Positions 10,409 through 19,793 of a DNA stretch of 48,480 nucleotides are shown here, in pieces. Each line of letters begins with the position of its first letter. The first letter of the stretch is position 1. The stretch is from NCBI GenBank assembly GCA_016795145.1, contig JAEUII010000189.1:1-48480 (forward strand), in the 5' to 3' direction. The translations under genes were made by a program, and so were the position numbers. Under the pieces are notes generated by a model. It searched no databases, was not told where the DNA came from, and worked only from the letters and a program-made list of their open reading frames with translations. The stretch comes from Planctomycetaceae bacterium (lineage in GTDB: Bacteria; Planctomycetota; Planctomycetia; Planctomycetales; Planctomycetaceae).

Positions 10409-10467
10409 GTGAGCCGTCTCGCCGCCTTTCTGTTCGTCTCCAGACTGACTTTTGAATCTGAAATCCC

Positions 10468-11988
10468 ATGTTGCCTGAACTGCATTTTCCCTGGCTTGAA
10501 TTTTCAATCCTGCTGCCGCTGATTGGTTCAGTGGTTTGCGGGCTGATCCAGGATCGCGGTCGCGCGCAGAGAATTGCAGTCGCGCTGGGCAGTGTCACTC
10601 TGTTCTGTACGCTGGGAGAGTGGATTGACTTCGCCATGGTTGGCACGTTTGAAGCACATGATCACTGGGACGTGCTTCAGATGCTGTTCGGAAGAGACAA
10701 TATCTTTGTCATTGATGAACTCAGTGCGCCGCTGCTGCCGCTGACATCGCTTTTGTATCTGATGACGATGCTGTCGACGCTGCGAACCAAGATTGGTCGA
10801 TTCTCCTTTGGACTGACGCTGCTGTCGCAGAGTATCGTTCTGGCGACTTTGAGCTGCCATGATCCATGGGTCATGATCGCCCTGTTGTCCCTTGCCGTTG
10901 TTCCACCATGGATTGAACTGCATCGACGAGGCGCATCGACACGTGTGTTCCTGCTGCACATGGGGCTGTTCATTGTTCTGCTGATCTTTGGGCGGTTGCT
11001 GCTGGGAGAATCGGACACCCCGGAAGAGGCTTCAGGGATCGCTTCTGCACTTCTGACTATCGCGGCATTGCTGCGAGCCGGAGTTGTTCCGGTGCACTGC
11101 TGGATGACGGATCTTTTTGAAAAGGCCAGTTTTGGAACAGCATTGCTGTTTGTTGCGCCGATGACCGGCGCGTACGCCGTCATGCATCTGGTCTTTCCGG
11201 TCGTTCCAGGCTGGGCCATGCGAAGCATTGCGGTGCTTTCGCTGATTACTGCGGTGTACTCGGCGGGGATGGCGACGATTCAGGTCGATGCCCGCCGATT
11301 CTTCTGCTACCTGTTCCTGAGCAACTCATCTCTTGTGCTGTCGGGACTTGAGTTGGTCAATGAGATTGGAATGACCGGTGCGCTGTGCGTGTGGATTTCT
11401 GTCGGTCTCTCACTGGGTGGATTTGCACTGACGATTCGTTCTGTCGAAGCGAGGATCGGGCGACTGCGACTCGATCGCTATCACGGCATGTATGAGCATA
11501 CTCCGACGCTGGCGGGGCTGTTCTTGCTGACAGGGCTCGCGTCTATTGGGTTTCCGGGAACGATCGGCTTCATTGGAATGGAGCTTCTGGTTGAAGGCGC
11601 TGTTGATGTGTACCCGCTGGTTGGCTTTGCCGTTGTGCTGGCTGCAGCACTCAACAGCATTTCTGTGCTTCGAGGGTACTTTCGGATTTTCACCGGACAG
11701 CGATTTACGACATCAGTGATGCTTCGATCGCGTGCCGCGGAACGTCTGGCCGTTGTTGTACTGACGATTCTGGTTTTGGGAGGCGGACTCTGGCCGCAGC
11801 CCGGAGTCGCATCACGCCACCACGCGGCTGTCGAACTGATGAAAATGAGACACGTACAACAGTCCGTTGGAGCTGCTGTTGCGGACGATGGAGCTGGAAA
11901 GGAGCGGCTTACTGAGCCACTGCTCCCTGCTAAGGCGGCAAGTATGAGTCATCAGGCGCTGAAAACGGATGCCAGTGAAGAGAAGTAG
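10468..11988 (+). CDS. NuoM/NuoN-like membrane subunit of the DAB cluster
   Basis: A 506-residue, strongly hydrophobic protein with about a dozen predicted helices. LLRAGVVPVHCWMTDLFEKAS resembles the conserved K-x-P-x-H-x-W-L region of complex I antiporter-like subunits, with Arg where Lys is usual. The later GLFLLTGLASIGFPGTIGF region resembles the helix 12 region of NuoM. It lies 59 bases after the NuoL-like gene and 102 before sulP. Most described DAB systems have a single NuoL-like partner; here two different antiporter-like subunits accompany DabA. Whether this one carries ions or is structural cannot be told. The C-terminal tail is hydrophilic. Confidence 0.78.
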   Translation: MLPELHFPWLEFSILLPLIGSVVCGLIQDRGRAQRIAVALGSVTLFCTLGEWIDFAMVGTFEAHDHWDVLQMLFGRDNIFVIDELSAPLLPLTSLLYLMTMLSTLRTKIGRFSFGLTLLSQSIVLATLSCHDPWVMIALLSLAVVPPWIELHRRGASTRVFLLHMGLFIVLLIFGRLLLGESDTPEEASGIASALLTIAALLRAGVVPVHCWMTDLFEKASFGTALLFVAPMTGAYAVMHLVFPVVPGWAMRSIAVLSLITAVYSAGMATIQVDARRFFCYLFLSNSSLVLSGLELVNEIGMTGALCVWISVGLSLGGFALTIRSVEARIGRLRLDRYHGMYEHTPTLAGLFLLTGLASIGFPGTIGFIGMELLVEGAVDVYPLVGFAVVLAAALNSISVLRGYFRIFTGQRFTTSVMLRSRAAERLAVVVLTILVLGGGLWPQPGVASRHHAAVELMKMRHVQQSVGAAVADDGAGKERLTEPLLPAKAASMSHQALKTDASEEK

Positions 11989-12090
11989 CCGACATGTGTG
12001 CGCGAGGCACAACGAAACTGCACAATGGAAAACTCGACCTGAAACAAGTGAAGATGCTGTTGCTGAACAGCTGGAGAGAAGGCTTTTGTC

Positions 12091-14070
12091 ATGAACACTA
12101 ATCCATTGCCAGCAAAACGAACGTGGCAGGCAGATTTTCTGGCTTCGCTCGTCGTCTTTCTTGTGGCCCTGCCGCTTTGCATGGGAATTGCTTTGGCGAG
12201 CGGTGCGCCGGTGGCCGCCGGCCTGGTGACAGGAATTGTCGGCGGGCTGGTAGTTGGGACAATTGCCGGATCACCTCTGCAGGTTAGCGGTCCGGCTGCT
12301 GGTCTGACTGTGATCTGTGCAGACGTGATTCGGCAACACGGAATGGGTGCTTTTGGGCTGGTGATTCTTTTTGCAGGAGCTTTGCAGTTGGTTGCCGGAA
12401 TCTGCCGTCTGGGGCAGTGGTTTCGCGCCGTGTCACCGGCCGTCATTCATGGGATGCTCTCAGGGATTGGCGTTCTGATTCTCTGCGGACAGATCCATGT
12501 GCTTATTGATGAGCGACCGAAAGAGAATGCCGTCAAAAACATTCTGGCATTTCCTGAGAGTGTTCTGATGGCCTCCGGGCTTCCTGAGTGGGAGCCAGAA
12601 GATGTGCGTACTGTCAAAATCGATCTGCTTCGTCGATTGAACGCATTAAGCAATGAGCAGCGAAGTCTGAAGGGTGACGTCGATCGGGCGCTGCTGCGAA
12701 CCATGGCTGGCCGGTCGTCCGATCCGTTTGCTGCTGAGTCTGAACTGACCGCTCCAGACCTCTCCGGGCTGAAAGAATTCGTGCCGGCTCAGCAGAAAGT
12801 GATTGAGAATCTGCGGTCGATTGGTGAATCGCTTCGATTGTCTCCGCTTGCCAGTTCCGCCCAGGGTCAGAAGCTCCTGGATATCACTGCTGCTGCTGAG
12901 TCCGCTGTGGATCTTGCGGCTTCCCGGCTGAATGGCAGTTCGGTCAGGGATGTGGCACGTAGCCAGAAGGCGGCGGCGGATTCCATCAATGCGCTGGCTG
13001 GTGCTTTGAAGAGTCATGAATGGGCAGGCAAGATCGGTCTGATTGCTGTCGTTGTCATTTTTGCATGGCAGTTTCTGGCGCGCGGGAAGCTGAAGCTGCT
13101 CCCAGCTCCCCTCCTTGCGATCATCATCAGCACCAGCGTTGCGATTCTCCTTCATGCTCCCGTATTATATGTCGATGTACCAAACAACCTGTTCAGCGGC
13201 ATGACGTTTCCAAATAAGGAGACGATCCTGCAGAGTGACCTCAAAGCTGTGGCCATTGCGGCGATGGTTCTTGCAATTGTGGCCAGTGCGGAAACTTTGC
13301 TTTGTGCCACAGCCGTGGACCAGATGCACCGCGGAGCTCGCACTCGATATGACAAGGAACTGAGAGCACAGGGTGTCGGGAACATACTTTGTGGATTCAT
13401 GGGTGTCCTGCCTATGACCGGCGTGATTGTGCGAAGCGCTGCAAATGTGCAGGCGGGTGGTACGACCAGGCTGTCGGCCATTCTTCATGGCGGCTGGCTG
13501 CTTCTTTTTTCTGTGGCTCTAGCGCCAGTGCTTCGACTAATCCCTACTGCAGCGCTGGCCGGCATTCTTGTGTATACCGGCTTTCGGCTCATTGACTTCA
13601 AAGGATTCATTCACCTCTGGAAAGAGAACCGATTCGAAGCGGCCATTTTCGTGATCACACTTGTGGTCATTGTCGTCGATGACCTGCTAACCGGAGTAGT
13701 TACTGGAATTGTTCTGTCGGCCATCAAGCTACTGATTCGATTCTCGAGTCTTGAACTGGAATTGGATGTCAAGGAAGTTGAGGGACACCCGGACGTTCGT
13801 CTTATCCTTCGCGGTGCCGCAACATTTCTCCGATTGCCTTTGCTTGCCGCGCGCCTTGAGAAGATCCCGGCGGGGGCACATCTGCATGTGGATGTGTCAG
13901 AACTGGATTATATCGATCGTGCCTGCCTCGAACTCCTGCAAAACTGGGCGCGGCAGCATGCTTCCAGTGGCGGCCAGCTGACGCTCGACTGGGAAACACT
14001 GAACTCGCATTTCCAGAGAGGTCGCCGGCGAACGCCGCAGGCAGCGCCATTGGTAGACCCGACGGGCTGA
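12091..14070 (+). CDS. SulP-family anion transporter with STAS domain
   Basis: SulP proteins are secondary anion transporters (sulfate, bicarbonate) with a membrane core and a cytoplasmic STAS domain. Here the core begins at residue 10 and includes the AGLVTGIVGGLVVG and SGPAAGLTVI segments. The STAS domain is at about residues 545-645 with LHVDVSELDYIDRACLELL. Start ATG 12091 has GGAGAGAAGG at a good distance. Odd: about 165 residues (roughly 145-310) that are hydrophilic and helix-forming are inserted between transmembrane segments, where SulP proteins normally have a short loop. No carbonic anhydrase domain is fused to the C-terminus. Position behind the DabA group suggests bicarbonate as substrate, which is inference. 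Confidence 0.88.
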   Translation: MNTNPLPAKRTWQADFLASLVVFLVALPLCMGIALASGAPVAAGLVTGIVGGLVVGTIAGSPLQVSGPAAGLTVICADVIRQHGMGAFGLVILFAGALQLVAGICRLGQWFRAVSPAVIHGMLSGIGVLILCGQIHVLIDERPKENAVKNILAFPESVLMASGLPEWEPEDVRTVKIDLLRRLNALSNEQRSLKGDVDRALLRTMAGRSSDPFAAESELTAPDLSGLKEFVPAQQKVIENLRSIGESLRLSPLASSAQGQKLLDITAAAESAVDLAASRLNGSSVRDVARSQKAAADSINALAGALKSHEWAGKIGLIAVVVIFAWQFLARGKLKLLPAPLLAIIISTSVAILLHAPVLYVDVPNNLFSGMTFPNKETILQSDLKAVAIAAMVLAIVASAETLLCATAVDQMHRGARTRYDKELRAQGVGNILCGFMGVLPMTGVIVRSAANVQAGGTTRLSAILHGGWLLLFSVALAPVLRLIPTAALAGILVYTGFRLIDFKGFIHLWKENRFEAAIFVITLVVIVVDDLLTGVVTGIVLSAIKLLIRFSSLELELDVKEVEGHPDVRLILRGAATFLRLPLLAARLEKIPAGAHLHVDVSELDYIDRACLELLQNWARQHASSGGQLTLDWETLNSHFQRGRRRTPQAAPLVDPTG

Positions 14071-14373
14071 GGCAGGCAGATAAGACCAATGTCGAGTGCG
14101 CCCGAGGAACTGGGTGCACACTGTGTCGAGCGGTCTCGCTTTCGGCCAAATATGACCCACATTCTGCGCCGCGAAGCAGAACCATCTGGACGTCCTCGAT
14201 TGAGAATCGTCACCCTTACACCTGACTGACGCTGATTATGGTGGCTGTGGGACCATTGCTGGCCAGCAGGCACGGTGATTGCACACTCCTGTGACCAACA
14301 GTTATCCGACTGTCAGAACGGGGAACGGGTCTCTGCTCAGCCGTCGGAATACCAATTGCGCAGGGGCAAGTTC
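14071..14373. other. Intergenic region, no gene seen
   Basis: Short open frames on the minus strand overlap the sulP 3' end and look like shadows. No repeat family of the window is present here. A ribosome-binding site AGGGG at 14362-14366 serves the next gene. Confidence 0.5.
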
Positions 14374-14688
14374 ATGACGGATACTCAGGCCACACAGCAG
14401 ATACTGGAACGGAAACTCGCGGAACTACTGGAACGTGCCAGTGGGATTGAAGACGTTCTCAGTGACCGTGGAGATTCGGACTGGGAAGAGAATGCTGTCG
14501 AGATGGAAGCGGATGAAGCGATGGCTGCGGTGGGTGATGTGACAAAGAAGGAGATTCAGGAAATCCGTCTGGCGCTGTCTCGTCTTTCGAGCGGGACTTA
14601 CGGTGTTTGCGTGACTTGTGGAAAACCGATTGCACCCGAACGACTTTCTGAGTTGCCTTCGACCAGTACGTGTTCTCGTTGTGCGTAA
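14374..14688 (+). CDS. DksA/TraR family C4 zinc-finger protein
   Basis: A 104-residue protein with an N-terminal helical coiled-coil part and a C-terminal zinc finger, Cys79-x2-Cys82 and Cys100-x2-Cys103, as in DksA/TraR proteins that bind the RNA polymerase secondary channel. The coiled-coil turn region contains GDSDWEENAVEMEADE, so an acidic tip is present as in this family. The ATG at 14374 has AGGGG seven bases upstream; the frame stays open to 14275 but without family similarity. Its target promoters are unknown. Confidence 0.85.
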   Translation: MTDTQATQQILERKLAELLERASGIEDVLSDRGDSDWEENAVEMEADEAMAAVGDVTKKEIQEIRLALSRLSSGTYGVCVTCGKPIAPERLSELPSTSTCSRCA

Positions 14689-14879
14689 TTACCCAGTCGG
14701 GGAATCCCTACGGCAGAGTCTGCCGGAGAACTTACCGGCCAAAAATCTTACCTAAACCAGGCAATCGGACAGCTTCGCATCTACGTTAGAAAGCTCGGAC
14801 CGAAACACATCACGGACGAAACACCAGGTAGCCGAAAACTTCTGTATCGGACGAAATTCGCCATAGGAGGTTTTTGGCA

Positions 14880-15419
14880 ATGCTGTCGTTTTTCCGCAAA
14901 TCACTGTCACTTAAGAAGGCGACCTGTTTGTTCATGGCCGCCCTGATCTCTGTCGGAACCCCTGTCATGGCAGGTGGTCCGGTTGAGATTCGTGGTACCG
15001 ATGTTTCTCTGAATGCAAAAGGAGCTCTTCAGGGAACAGTCCTGAACGCATCAGCTCAGCCTGTTGAAGGCGTGGATGTTCACATCCTGCACAACGACAC
15101 GGTGGTTGCGTCAACGACCAGCGATAAGAACGGAAACTTCTCGGTTTCCGGTCTGCGAAACGGTGCTCATACGGTTCAGGTCGGTGAAGTTCGCCAGCCT
15201 GTTCGATTCTGGACAACACAGGCTGCTCCTCCAGCAGCTGTTGCCAATATGTCAGTGGTCGTTGACGAACAGGTCGTTCGTGGCCAGCAGTCGCTTGGCG
15301 GCGGCCGAGTTGCCAATGTGATCACTAGCAACGCATTCACGTTCCTCTTCATTGGTGGTGCCATTGCTGCTACACTGGTAACAACTTTGGACGACGACAG
15401 CGATCCAGCCAGCCCATAA
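14880..15419 (+). CDS. Secreted protein with carboxypeptidase regulatory-like domain
   Basis: A 179-residue exported protein. An N-terminal signal sequence (about residues 1-30, cleavage near VMAGG) is followed by a beta-sandwich domain of the carboxypeptidase regulatory type (about 40-105). This domain includes LQGTVLNASAQPVEGVDVHI and a Ser/Asp/Gly-rich turn. A hydrophobic segment near residues 155-170 and an acidic end suggest anchoring in a membrane. AGGAGG at 14865-14870 sits nine bases before ATG 14880, deciding the start over an upstream TTG. A clear terminator follows at 15446. Specific role unknown. Confidence 0.8.
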   Translation: MLSFFRKSLSLKKATCLFMAALISVGTPVMAGGPVEIRGTDVSLNAKGALQGTVLNASAQPVEGVDVHILHNDTVVASTTSDKNGNFSVSGLRNGAHTVQVGEVRQPVRFWTTQAAPPAAVANMSVVVDEQVVRGQQSLGGGRVANVITSNAFTFLFIGGAIAATLVTTLDDDSDPASP

Positions 15420-15445
15420 TTGAATCAATGAACTGAAAACCTCCG

Positions 15446-15479
15446 AGAGCCGACCGATCTGGTCGGCTCTTTGTGTTTT
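15446..15479 (+). terminator. Rho-independent terminator
   Basis: The perfect ten-base stem AGAGCCGACC (15446-15455) pairs with GGTCGGCTCT (15461-15470) around a five-base loop, followed by TTGTGTTTTC. It ends the secreted-protein transcript. Confidence 0.88.
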
Positions 15480-15578
15480 CAGGCCTTGCAATTCCGCTTC
15501 GGTTTCACAAGCATTCCGTCTTCTGCGACGGAGTTATCCTCGCGATATCTTCAGGCCTTTTGAGTGACCGCCATTCTG

Positions 15579-16643
15579 ATGTCCGGAACAGATCCCAGGA
15601 CTGTGCTTTGGTGGAGCCGCTCCGGCCATGATTACTCACGCAATCGAGTCGTCCTTGCGGCGATGAAGGAACTGGGCTGGCCGGTCCGTGACTTCCGCCC
15701 GTGGTTCAGCAGCTGGGGGCATCTCGAGGCCACGCTGCGACGAATCGAACGTCCTTCGCTGGTCTGGGTTCCCTGCTTCCGCCAGCGAGATGCTGAAGCG
15801 GCCGTGAAGTGGGCTCGAAGGATCGGCGTGCCAGCCATCTTTGATCCTCTGATCAGCGCCTACGACAAGCAGGTGTTTGAACATCAGAAGTTTGGCCCCG
15901 AGTCTGTTCCGGGCAAGGCACTGCGCGACTGGGAAGCGCGGCTGATGCAGCAGTTTGATCTGGTGATCGCCGACACGGAATGTCACGCAGCGTTCTTCTG
16001 CGAGTGCTTTGGCCTGGCGAAAGAAAAAGTGGCCGTGATTCCCGTGGGTGCAGAGGAGGCCGTGTTTACTCCTCGACCTATGGCAGATGTTTCGGGACCC
16101 ATTCGAGTACTTTTCTACGGCAGCTTCATTGGTCTTCAGGGGCCGGAAGTGATTGCGGAAGCGTGCCGCATGGTGCCGGAAGTTCAATGGACATTCGTTG
16201 GCAGCGGACCGTTGCTTGAGAACTGCCAGCAGTTAACCCAGGGACTTTCCAACGTCACGTGGATCCCCTGGATTCCGTACGAGCAGCTTCCGGATCGAAT
16301 CGCAGAGGCTCATGTTCTGCTGGGAGTCTTCGGAAGTTCGCAAAAGGCCGGACGGGTTATCCCCAACAAAGTGTATCAGGCTCTTGCCTGCGGTCGTCCT
16401 GTCGTGACGCAGCAGTCGCCAGCTTATCCACAGCTCCTGCTTCAGAGTTCTCGTGAAGCATCAGGCATCCAGTTTGTTCCAGCCGGAGACCCCGTTGCTC
16501 TTGCCGAAACGGTACGAAGCCTTGCGGCGTCACCGCAGCGGCTTGCTCCTTTGGGGCTGATGGCGAGGAAGTCTTACGAACGCTGGTTTTCTGCATATGC
16601 CGTTGAATCGTCTCTGCGAGACAGTTTGCACCGAGTGATGTGA
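15579..16643 (+). CDS. Glycosyltransferase, GT4-like (GT-B fold)
   Basis: A 354-residue protein with the two-domain layout of GT-B retaining glycosyltransferases. The C-terminal half carries PIRVLFYGSFIGLQGPEVI, FVGSGPLLENC and the nucleotide-sugar-binding region PNKVYQALACGRPVV. These match glycosyl transferase group 1 proteins that add sugars to polysaccharides or lipids at the cytoplasmic membrane face. Start is ATG 15579; GTG 15564 is an alternative. Downstream lie an aldo/keto reductase and an asparagine synthase on the same strand, a combination compatible with surface polysaccharide or glycoconjugate synthesis, but donor and acceptor cannot be told. Confidence 0.82.
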   Translation: MSGTDPRTVLWWSRSGHDYSRNRVVLAAMKELGWPVRDFRPWFSSWGHLEATLRRIERPSLVWVPCFRQRDAEAAVKWARRIGVPAIFDPLISAYDKQVFEHQKFGPESVPGKALRDWEARLMQQFDLVIADTECHAAFFCECFGLAKEKVAVIPVGAEEAVFTPRPMADVSGPIRVLFYGSFIGLQGPEVIAEACRMVPEVQWTFVGSGPLLENCQQLTQGLSNVTWIPWIPYEQLPDRIAEAHVLLGVFGSSQKAGRVIPNKVYQALACGRPVVTQQSPAYPQLLLQSSREASGIQFVPAGDPVALAETVRSLAASPQRLAPLGLMARKSYERWFSAYAVESSLRDSLHRVM

Positions 16644-16805
16644 TGACATTCAATTGGCTCAATTCCAGATGGCTCGCTAAGATCCCCGGATGTTCAGGTT
16701 AACGCCGGAAATTCTTCCCGGGTTTCTGACTCAATCTGCGTACTGAAGAGAATTCAAGACTGTTGCATTCAATCACTGGTGCAGCACCGTTTTTCCGAGA
16801 CGATC

Positions 16806-17786
16806 ATGGACTCATCGCTGACACTGTATACCGGCGCCAAACTTCCTTCTGTGGGCTTTGGCTTTTGGAAGGTCGATAAGCCCCAGGCGGCGGAAGTTTG
16901 TCGCACGGCGATAGAGTGCGGCTATCGACACCTCGACTGTGCCTGTGATTACGGCAACGAGGTAGAAGTTGGACATGGCATCGCGGAATCTATCCAGTCA
17001 GGAATGGTGCGTCGCGATGATCTGTGGGTGACTTCAAAACTGTGGAACACCTACCACGCAGCGGAGCATGTGCAGCCGGCCTGCGAACGAACTCTGAAGG
17101 ACCTGGGGCTCGACTATCTGGACCTCTATTTGATCCACTTCCCGATTGCTCAAAAGTTCGTGCCGTTTGAGCACCGTTATCCACCAGGCTGGTTCTTTGA
17201 TCCGGCGGCAACGCCTCCGAAAATGGAAGAAGTGCGAGTGCCGATTCAGGAGACCTGGCGAGCCATGGAGAAGCTCGTCGAAAAAGGTCTGGTGAAGCAT
17301 ATCGGCATTTGCAACTTCGGAACCAGCCTGCTTCGTGACCTGCTCTCGTATGCTCAGATCCGGCCGTCAGTGTTGCAGGTGGAATCTCATCCGTTCCTCG
17401 TGCAGTCCAAACTCCTTCGATACTGTCAGCAGGAGCAGATTGCATACACCGCGTTTTCACCACTGGGTCCTGCTAGTTACTACAGCCTTGGCATGGCGTC
17501 GCAGTCGGAATCGCTGATGGACAATCCTGTCGTGCAGTGCATTGGCCTGGAGAAAGGCAAGTCGGCGGCTCAAGTGCTGTTACGCTGGGGCGTTCAGCGA
17601 GGGACCGCGGTGATACCCAAGACCACGACCCCGGAACGCATGAAAGAGAATCTGAACATCTTCGACTTCGAGCTGTCCGACGCGGATATGGAATCGATTT
17701 CGTCGCTGGATCGAGGACGTAGGTTCAATGATCCGGGCGTTTTCTGTGAAGCCGTCTTCAACACGTTCTGTCCCATTTACGAATAA
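16806..17786 (+). CDS. Aldo/keto reductase
   Basis: An NADPH-dependent oxidoreductase of 326 residues. The catalytic tetrad is visible: Asp44, Tyr49 (CDYGNE), Lys78 (VTSKLW) and His111 (LIHFP). The nicotinamide and phosphate-binding regions near the C-terminus (GTAVIPKTTTPERMKENLN) are also conserved. Length and motifs resemble the AKR1-type aldose/aldehyde reductases. ATG 16806 was chosen because the strand before the GAKLPSVGFG motif starts there; a GTG at 16779 is the upstream alternative. The substrate is unknown. The asnB start follows 54 bases later, with a REP-like hairpin between. Confidence 0.92.
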   Translation: MDSSLTLYTGAKLPSVGFGFWKVDKPQAAEVCRTAIECGYRHLDCACDYGNEVEVGHGIAESIQSGMVRRDDLWVTSKLWNTYHAAEHVQPACERTLKDLGLDYLDLYLIHFPIAQKFVPFEHRYPPGWFFDPAATPPKMEEVRVPIQETWRAMEKLVEKGLVKHIGICNFGTSLLRDLLSYAQIRPSVLQVESHPFLVQSKLLRYCQQEQIAYTAFSPLGPASYYSLGMASQSESLMDNPVVQCIGLEKGKSAAQVLLRWGVQRGTAVIPKTTTPERMKENLNIFDFELSDADMESISSLDRGRRFNDPGVFCEAVFNTFCPIYE

Positions 17787-17790
17787 AAAA

Positions 17791-17822
17791 GTAGCGGAAG
17801 GGCGCAAGCCCTCCGGTCAGCG
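17791..17822. repeat. REP-like hairpin, GTAGCGG family
   Basis: Head GTAG is followed by CGGAAGGGC GCAA GCCCTCCGG, a near-palindrome. It sits five bases after the reductase stop and before the asnB start. Relatives are at 21844-21908 (as an inverted pair) and 44769-44794 (opposite strand). Confidence 0.7.
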
Positions 17823-17840
17823 AACAGGAACCGAACCTCC

Positions 17841-19793
17841 GTGTGTGGAATAGCCGGCGCGATTTGGTGGGATGCTGCAAAGAGTGTCTCACCTGAAATC
17901 CTGCAGCGAATGACAACCAGTCTGCAGCATCGCGGCCCGGATGCAGATGGTCATTACTTCTGGCCAAACGCCGGTGATCGCGCTGCCTCATCGCCGGGTG
18001 TCGCGCTGGGACATCGCCGGCTTAGCATCATTGACGTCGCTGGCAGTGCGCAGCCTCTGGGCAATGAAGATGATTCGATTCAGATCGTCTTCAACGGTGA
18101 GATCTACAACTACCGCGAACTGCGGGCTCAGCTTCTTGCTGCGGGCCACACCTTTCGAACGGATGGCGACACGGAAGTCATCGTCCATCTGTATGAACAG
18201 CATGGACTCGATTTCGTTCAGCATCTTCGAGGCATGTTCGCGCTGGCCATCTGGGATTCCAGAGAACGTCGACTCGTTCTGGTTCGCGATCGCCTGGGAA
18301 AGAAGCCTCTGTATTTTCGAAAGGAAGACGGACGGCTGCTGTTTGGAAGTGAGCTGAAGGCGCTGTTGCAGGTTCCCGATGTCCCGAGACAGTTGAATCA
18401 TCAGGCCGTGCTGCAGTTTCTGACGCTGCAGTATGTGCCTCATCCAGACTGCATTCTGGAAGGGTTCTCCAAGCTGCCGCCGGCGTCCATGGGCATCCTT
18501 CAGAACGGCGACTGGAATGTCCGCAGTTACTGGAGTCCGCCGTTTGATCAGCCGGAACTGTCACGTCGTCGAGTCGAAGACTGGAGTGATGAGCTGCGTG
18601 AGTCGCTCACGGAAGCTGTTCGACTCCGGCTTCGCAGCGATGTGCCGCTGGGCGCGTTCCTGTCGGGCGGGATAGATTCGACGGTTATCTGTGGTGTGAT
18701 GCAGAGCCAGCTGGATCGTCCGGTGGAGACATTCTCGATCGGCTTTCCTGTCGCTGCGTTTGATGAACGAGCCTACGCAAGAGAAGCGTCGGCGTTCCTT
18801 GGGACGAATCATCACGAAGCGGTGGTGACTCCGGATGCACTGGGGATTCTTCCGAAGCTCATCTGGCACTATGACGAACCGTTTGGTGACAGCTCCGCAA
18901 TTCCCACGATGTACCTGGCGCAGATGACGCGAGAACACGTCACTGTGGCTTTGACGGGTGATGCGGGAGATGAATTGTTCTGCGGTTATGATCGATATCG
19001 AGCCGCCCGAGTCACGGGTTTTTCCGACTACGTGCCTCGTTCGCTGCGACGTCTGATGTCGTCGGTGGTTGCACGGATTCCAGCGTCGACCGAGCATCGC
19101 TCGTTCCGTCGTCGTCTGAAGCGTCTGATGGAATCGCTCGCGCAGGATCCGGAGCGTCGCTACCTGAACTGGATCACGATCTTCAACGCTTCACGGCTGG
19201 AGTGGCTGTTGACGCCGGAACTCCAGAAACTGGCGGCTCTGCGAGATCCCGCGGAGTGCATCTTTGAAGCGTATCGAAAGTTCCCGTCGCGCGACTTTAT
19301 TACTCGAACAACAGCAACGGACGTGCAGACTTATCTGCCATGCGACATTCTGACGAAGGTCGATATTGCCAGCATGGCGGCATCGCTCGAATGTCGCTGT
19401 CCGTTCCTCGATCACAAAGTCGTTGAGCTTGCTGCGAGGATGCCGATCGAAGTGAAACAGACGTTGCGACAGTCGAAGAAAGTGCTGGTCGAAACGTTCC
19501 GTGACAAGATCCCGGCATCGATTCAGAACCGCAGCAAAATGGGCTTCGGTGTTCCGATCGATCACTGGTTCCGCAACGAACTGAAACCACTGCTGTTTGA
19601 AGTACTGCTGTCAGACCGCTGCCTGAACCGAGGACTGCTCAATCCGTCGTCGGTTCGTATGCTCGTTGATGAACATACTTCAGGCCGCATGAACCACGCA
19701 TATCGGCTCTGGAACCTGCTGTGCCTGGAACTCTGGCAAAGATTGAACTTGGACGGCACGCCACCGATTTGTGCACCGACGGTGATTGCGTAG
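17841..19793 (+). CDS. asnB: Asparagine synthase (glutamine-hydrolysing)
   Basis: The product, 650 residues, transfers ammonia from glutamine to aspartate via an adenylated intermediate. The start is GTG followed directly by TGT, giving the nucleophile Cys2 in MCGIAG after Met removal. The N-terminal glutaminase domain runs to about residue 210, with the NGEIYNY signature. The synthetase domain has the pyrophosphate loop SGGIDS at 275-280 and the later LTGDAGDELFCGYDRY. Long AsnB forms of this type often lie with glycosyltransferases in polysaccharide loci, as here, so an amidotransferase role on a sugar is possible. The TAG stop codon is the first three bases of a 199-base repeat. Confidence 0.94.
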   Translation: MCGIAGAIWWDAAKSVSPEILQRMTTSLQHRGPDADGHYFWPNAGDRAASSPGVALGHRRLSIIDVAGSAQPLGNEDDSIQIVFNGEIYNYRELRAQLLAAGHTFRTDGDTEVIVHLYEQHGLDFVQHLRGMFALAIWDSRERRLVLVRDRLGKKPLYFRKEDGRLLFGSELKALLQVPDVPRQLNHQAVLQFLTLQYVPHPDCILEGFSKLPPASMGILQNGDWNVRSYWSPPFDQPELSRRRVEDWSDELRESLTEAVRLRLRSDVPLGAFLSGGIDSTVICGVMQSQLDRPVETFSIGFPVAAFDERAYAREASAFLGTNHHEAVVTPDALGILPKLIWHYDEPFGDSSAIPTMYLAQMTREHVTVALTGDAGDELFCGYDRYRAARVTGFSDYVPRSLRRLMSSVVARIPASTEHRSFRRRLKRLMESLAQDPERRYLNWITIFNASRLEWLLTPELQKLAALRDPAECIFEAYRKFPSRDFITRTTATDVQTYLPCDILTKVDIASMAASLECRCPFLDHKVVELAARMPIEVKQTLRQSKKVLVETFRDKIPASIQNRSKMGFGVPIDHWFRNELKPLLFEVLLSDRCLNRGLLNPSSVRMLVDEHTSGRMNHAYRLWNLLCLELWQRLNLDGTPPICAPTVIA

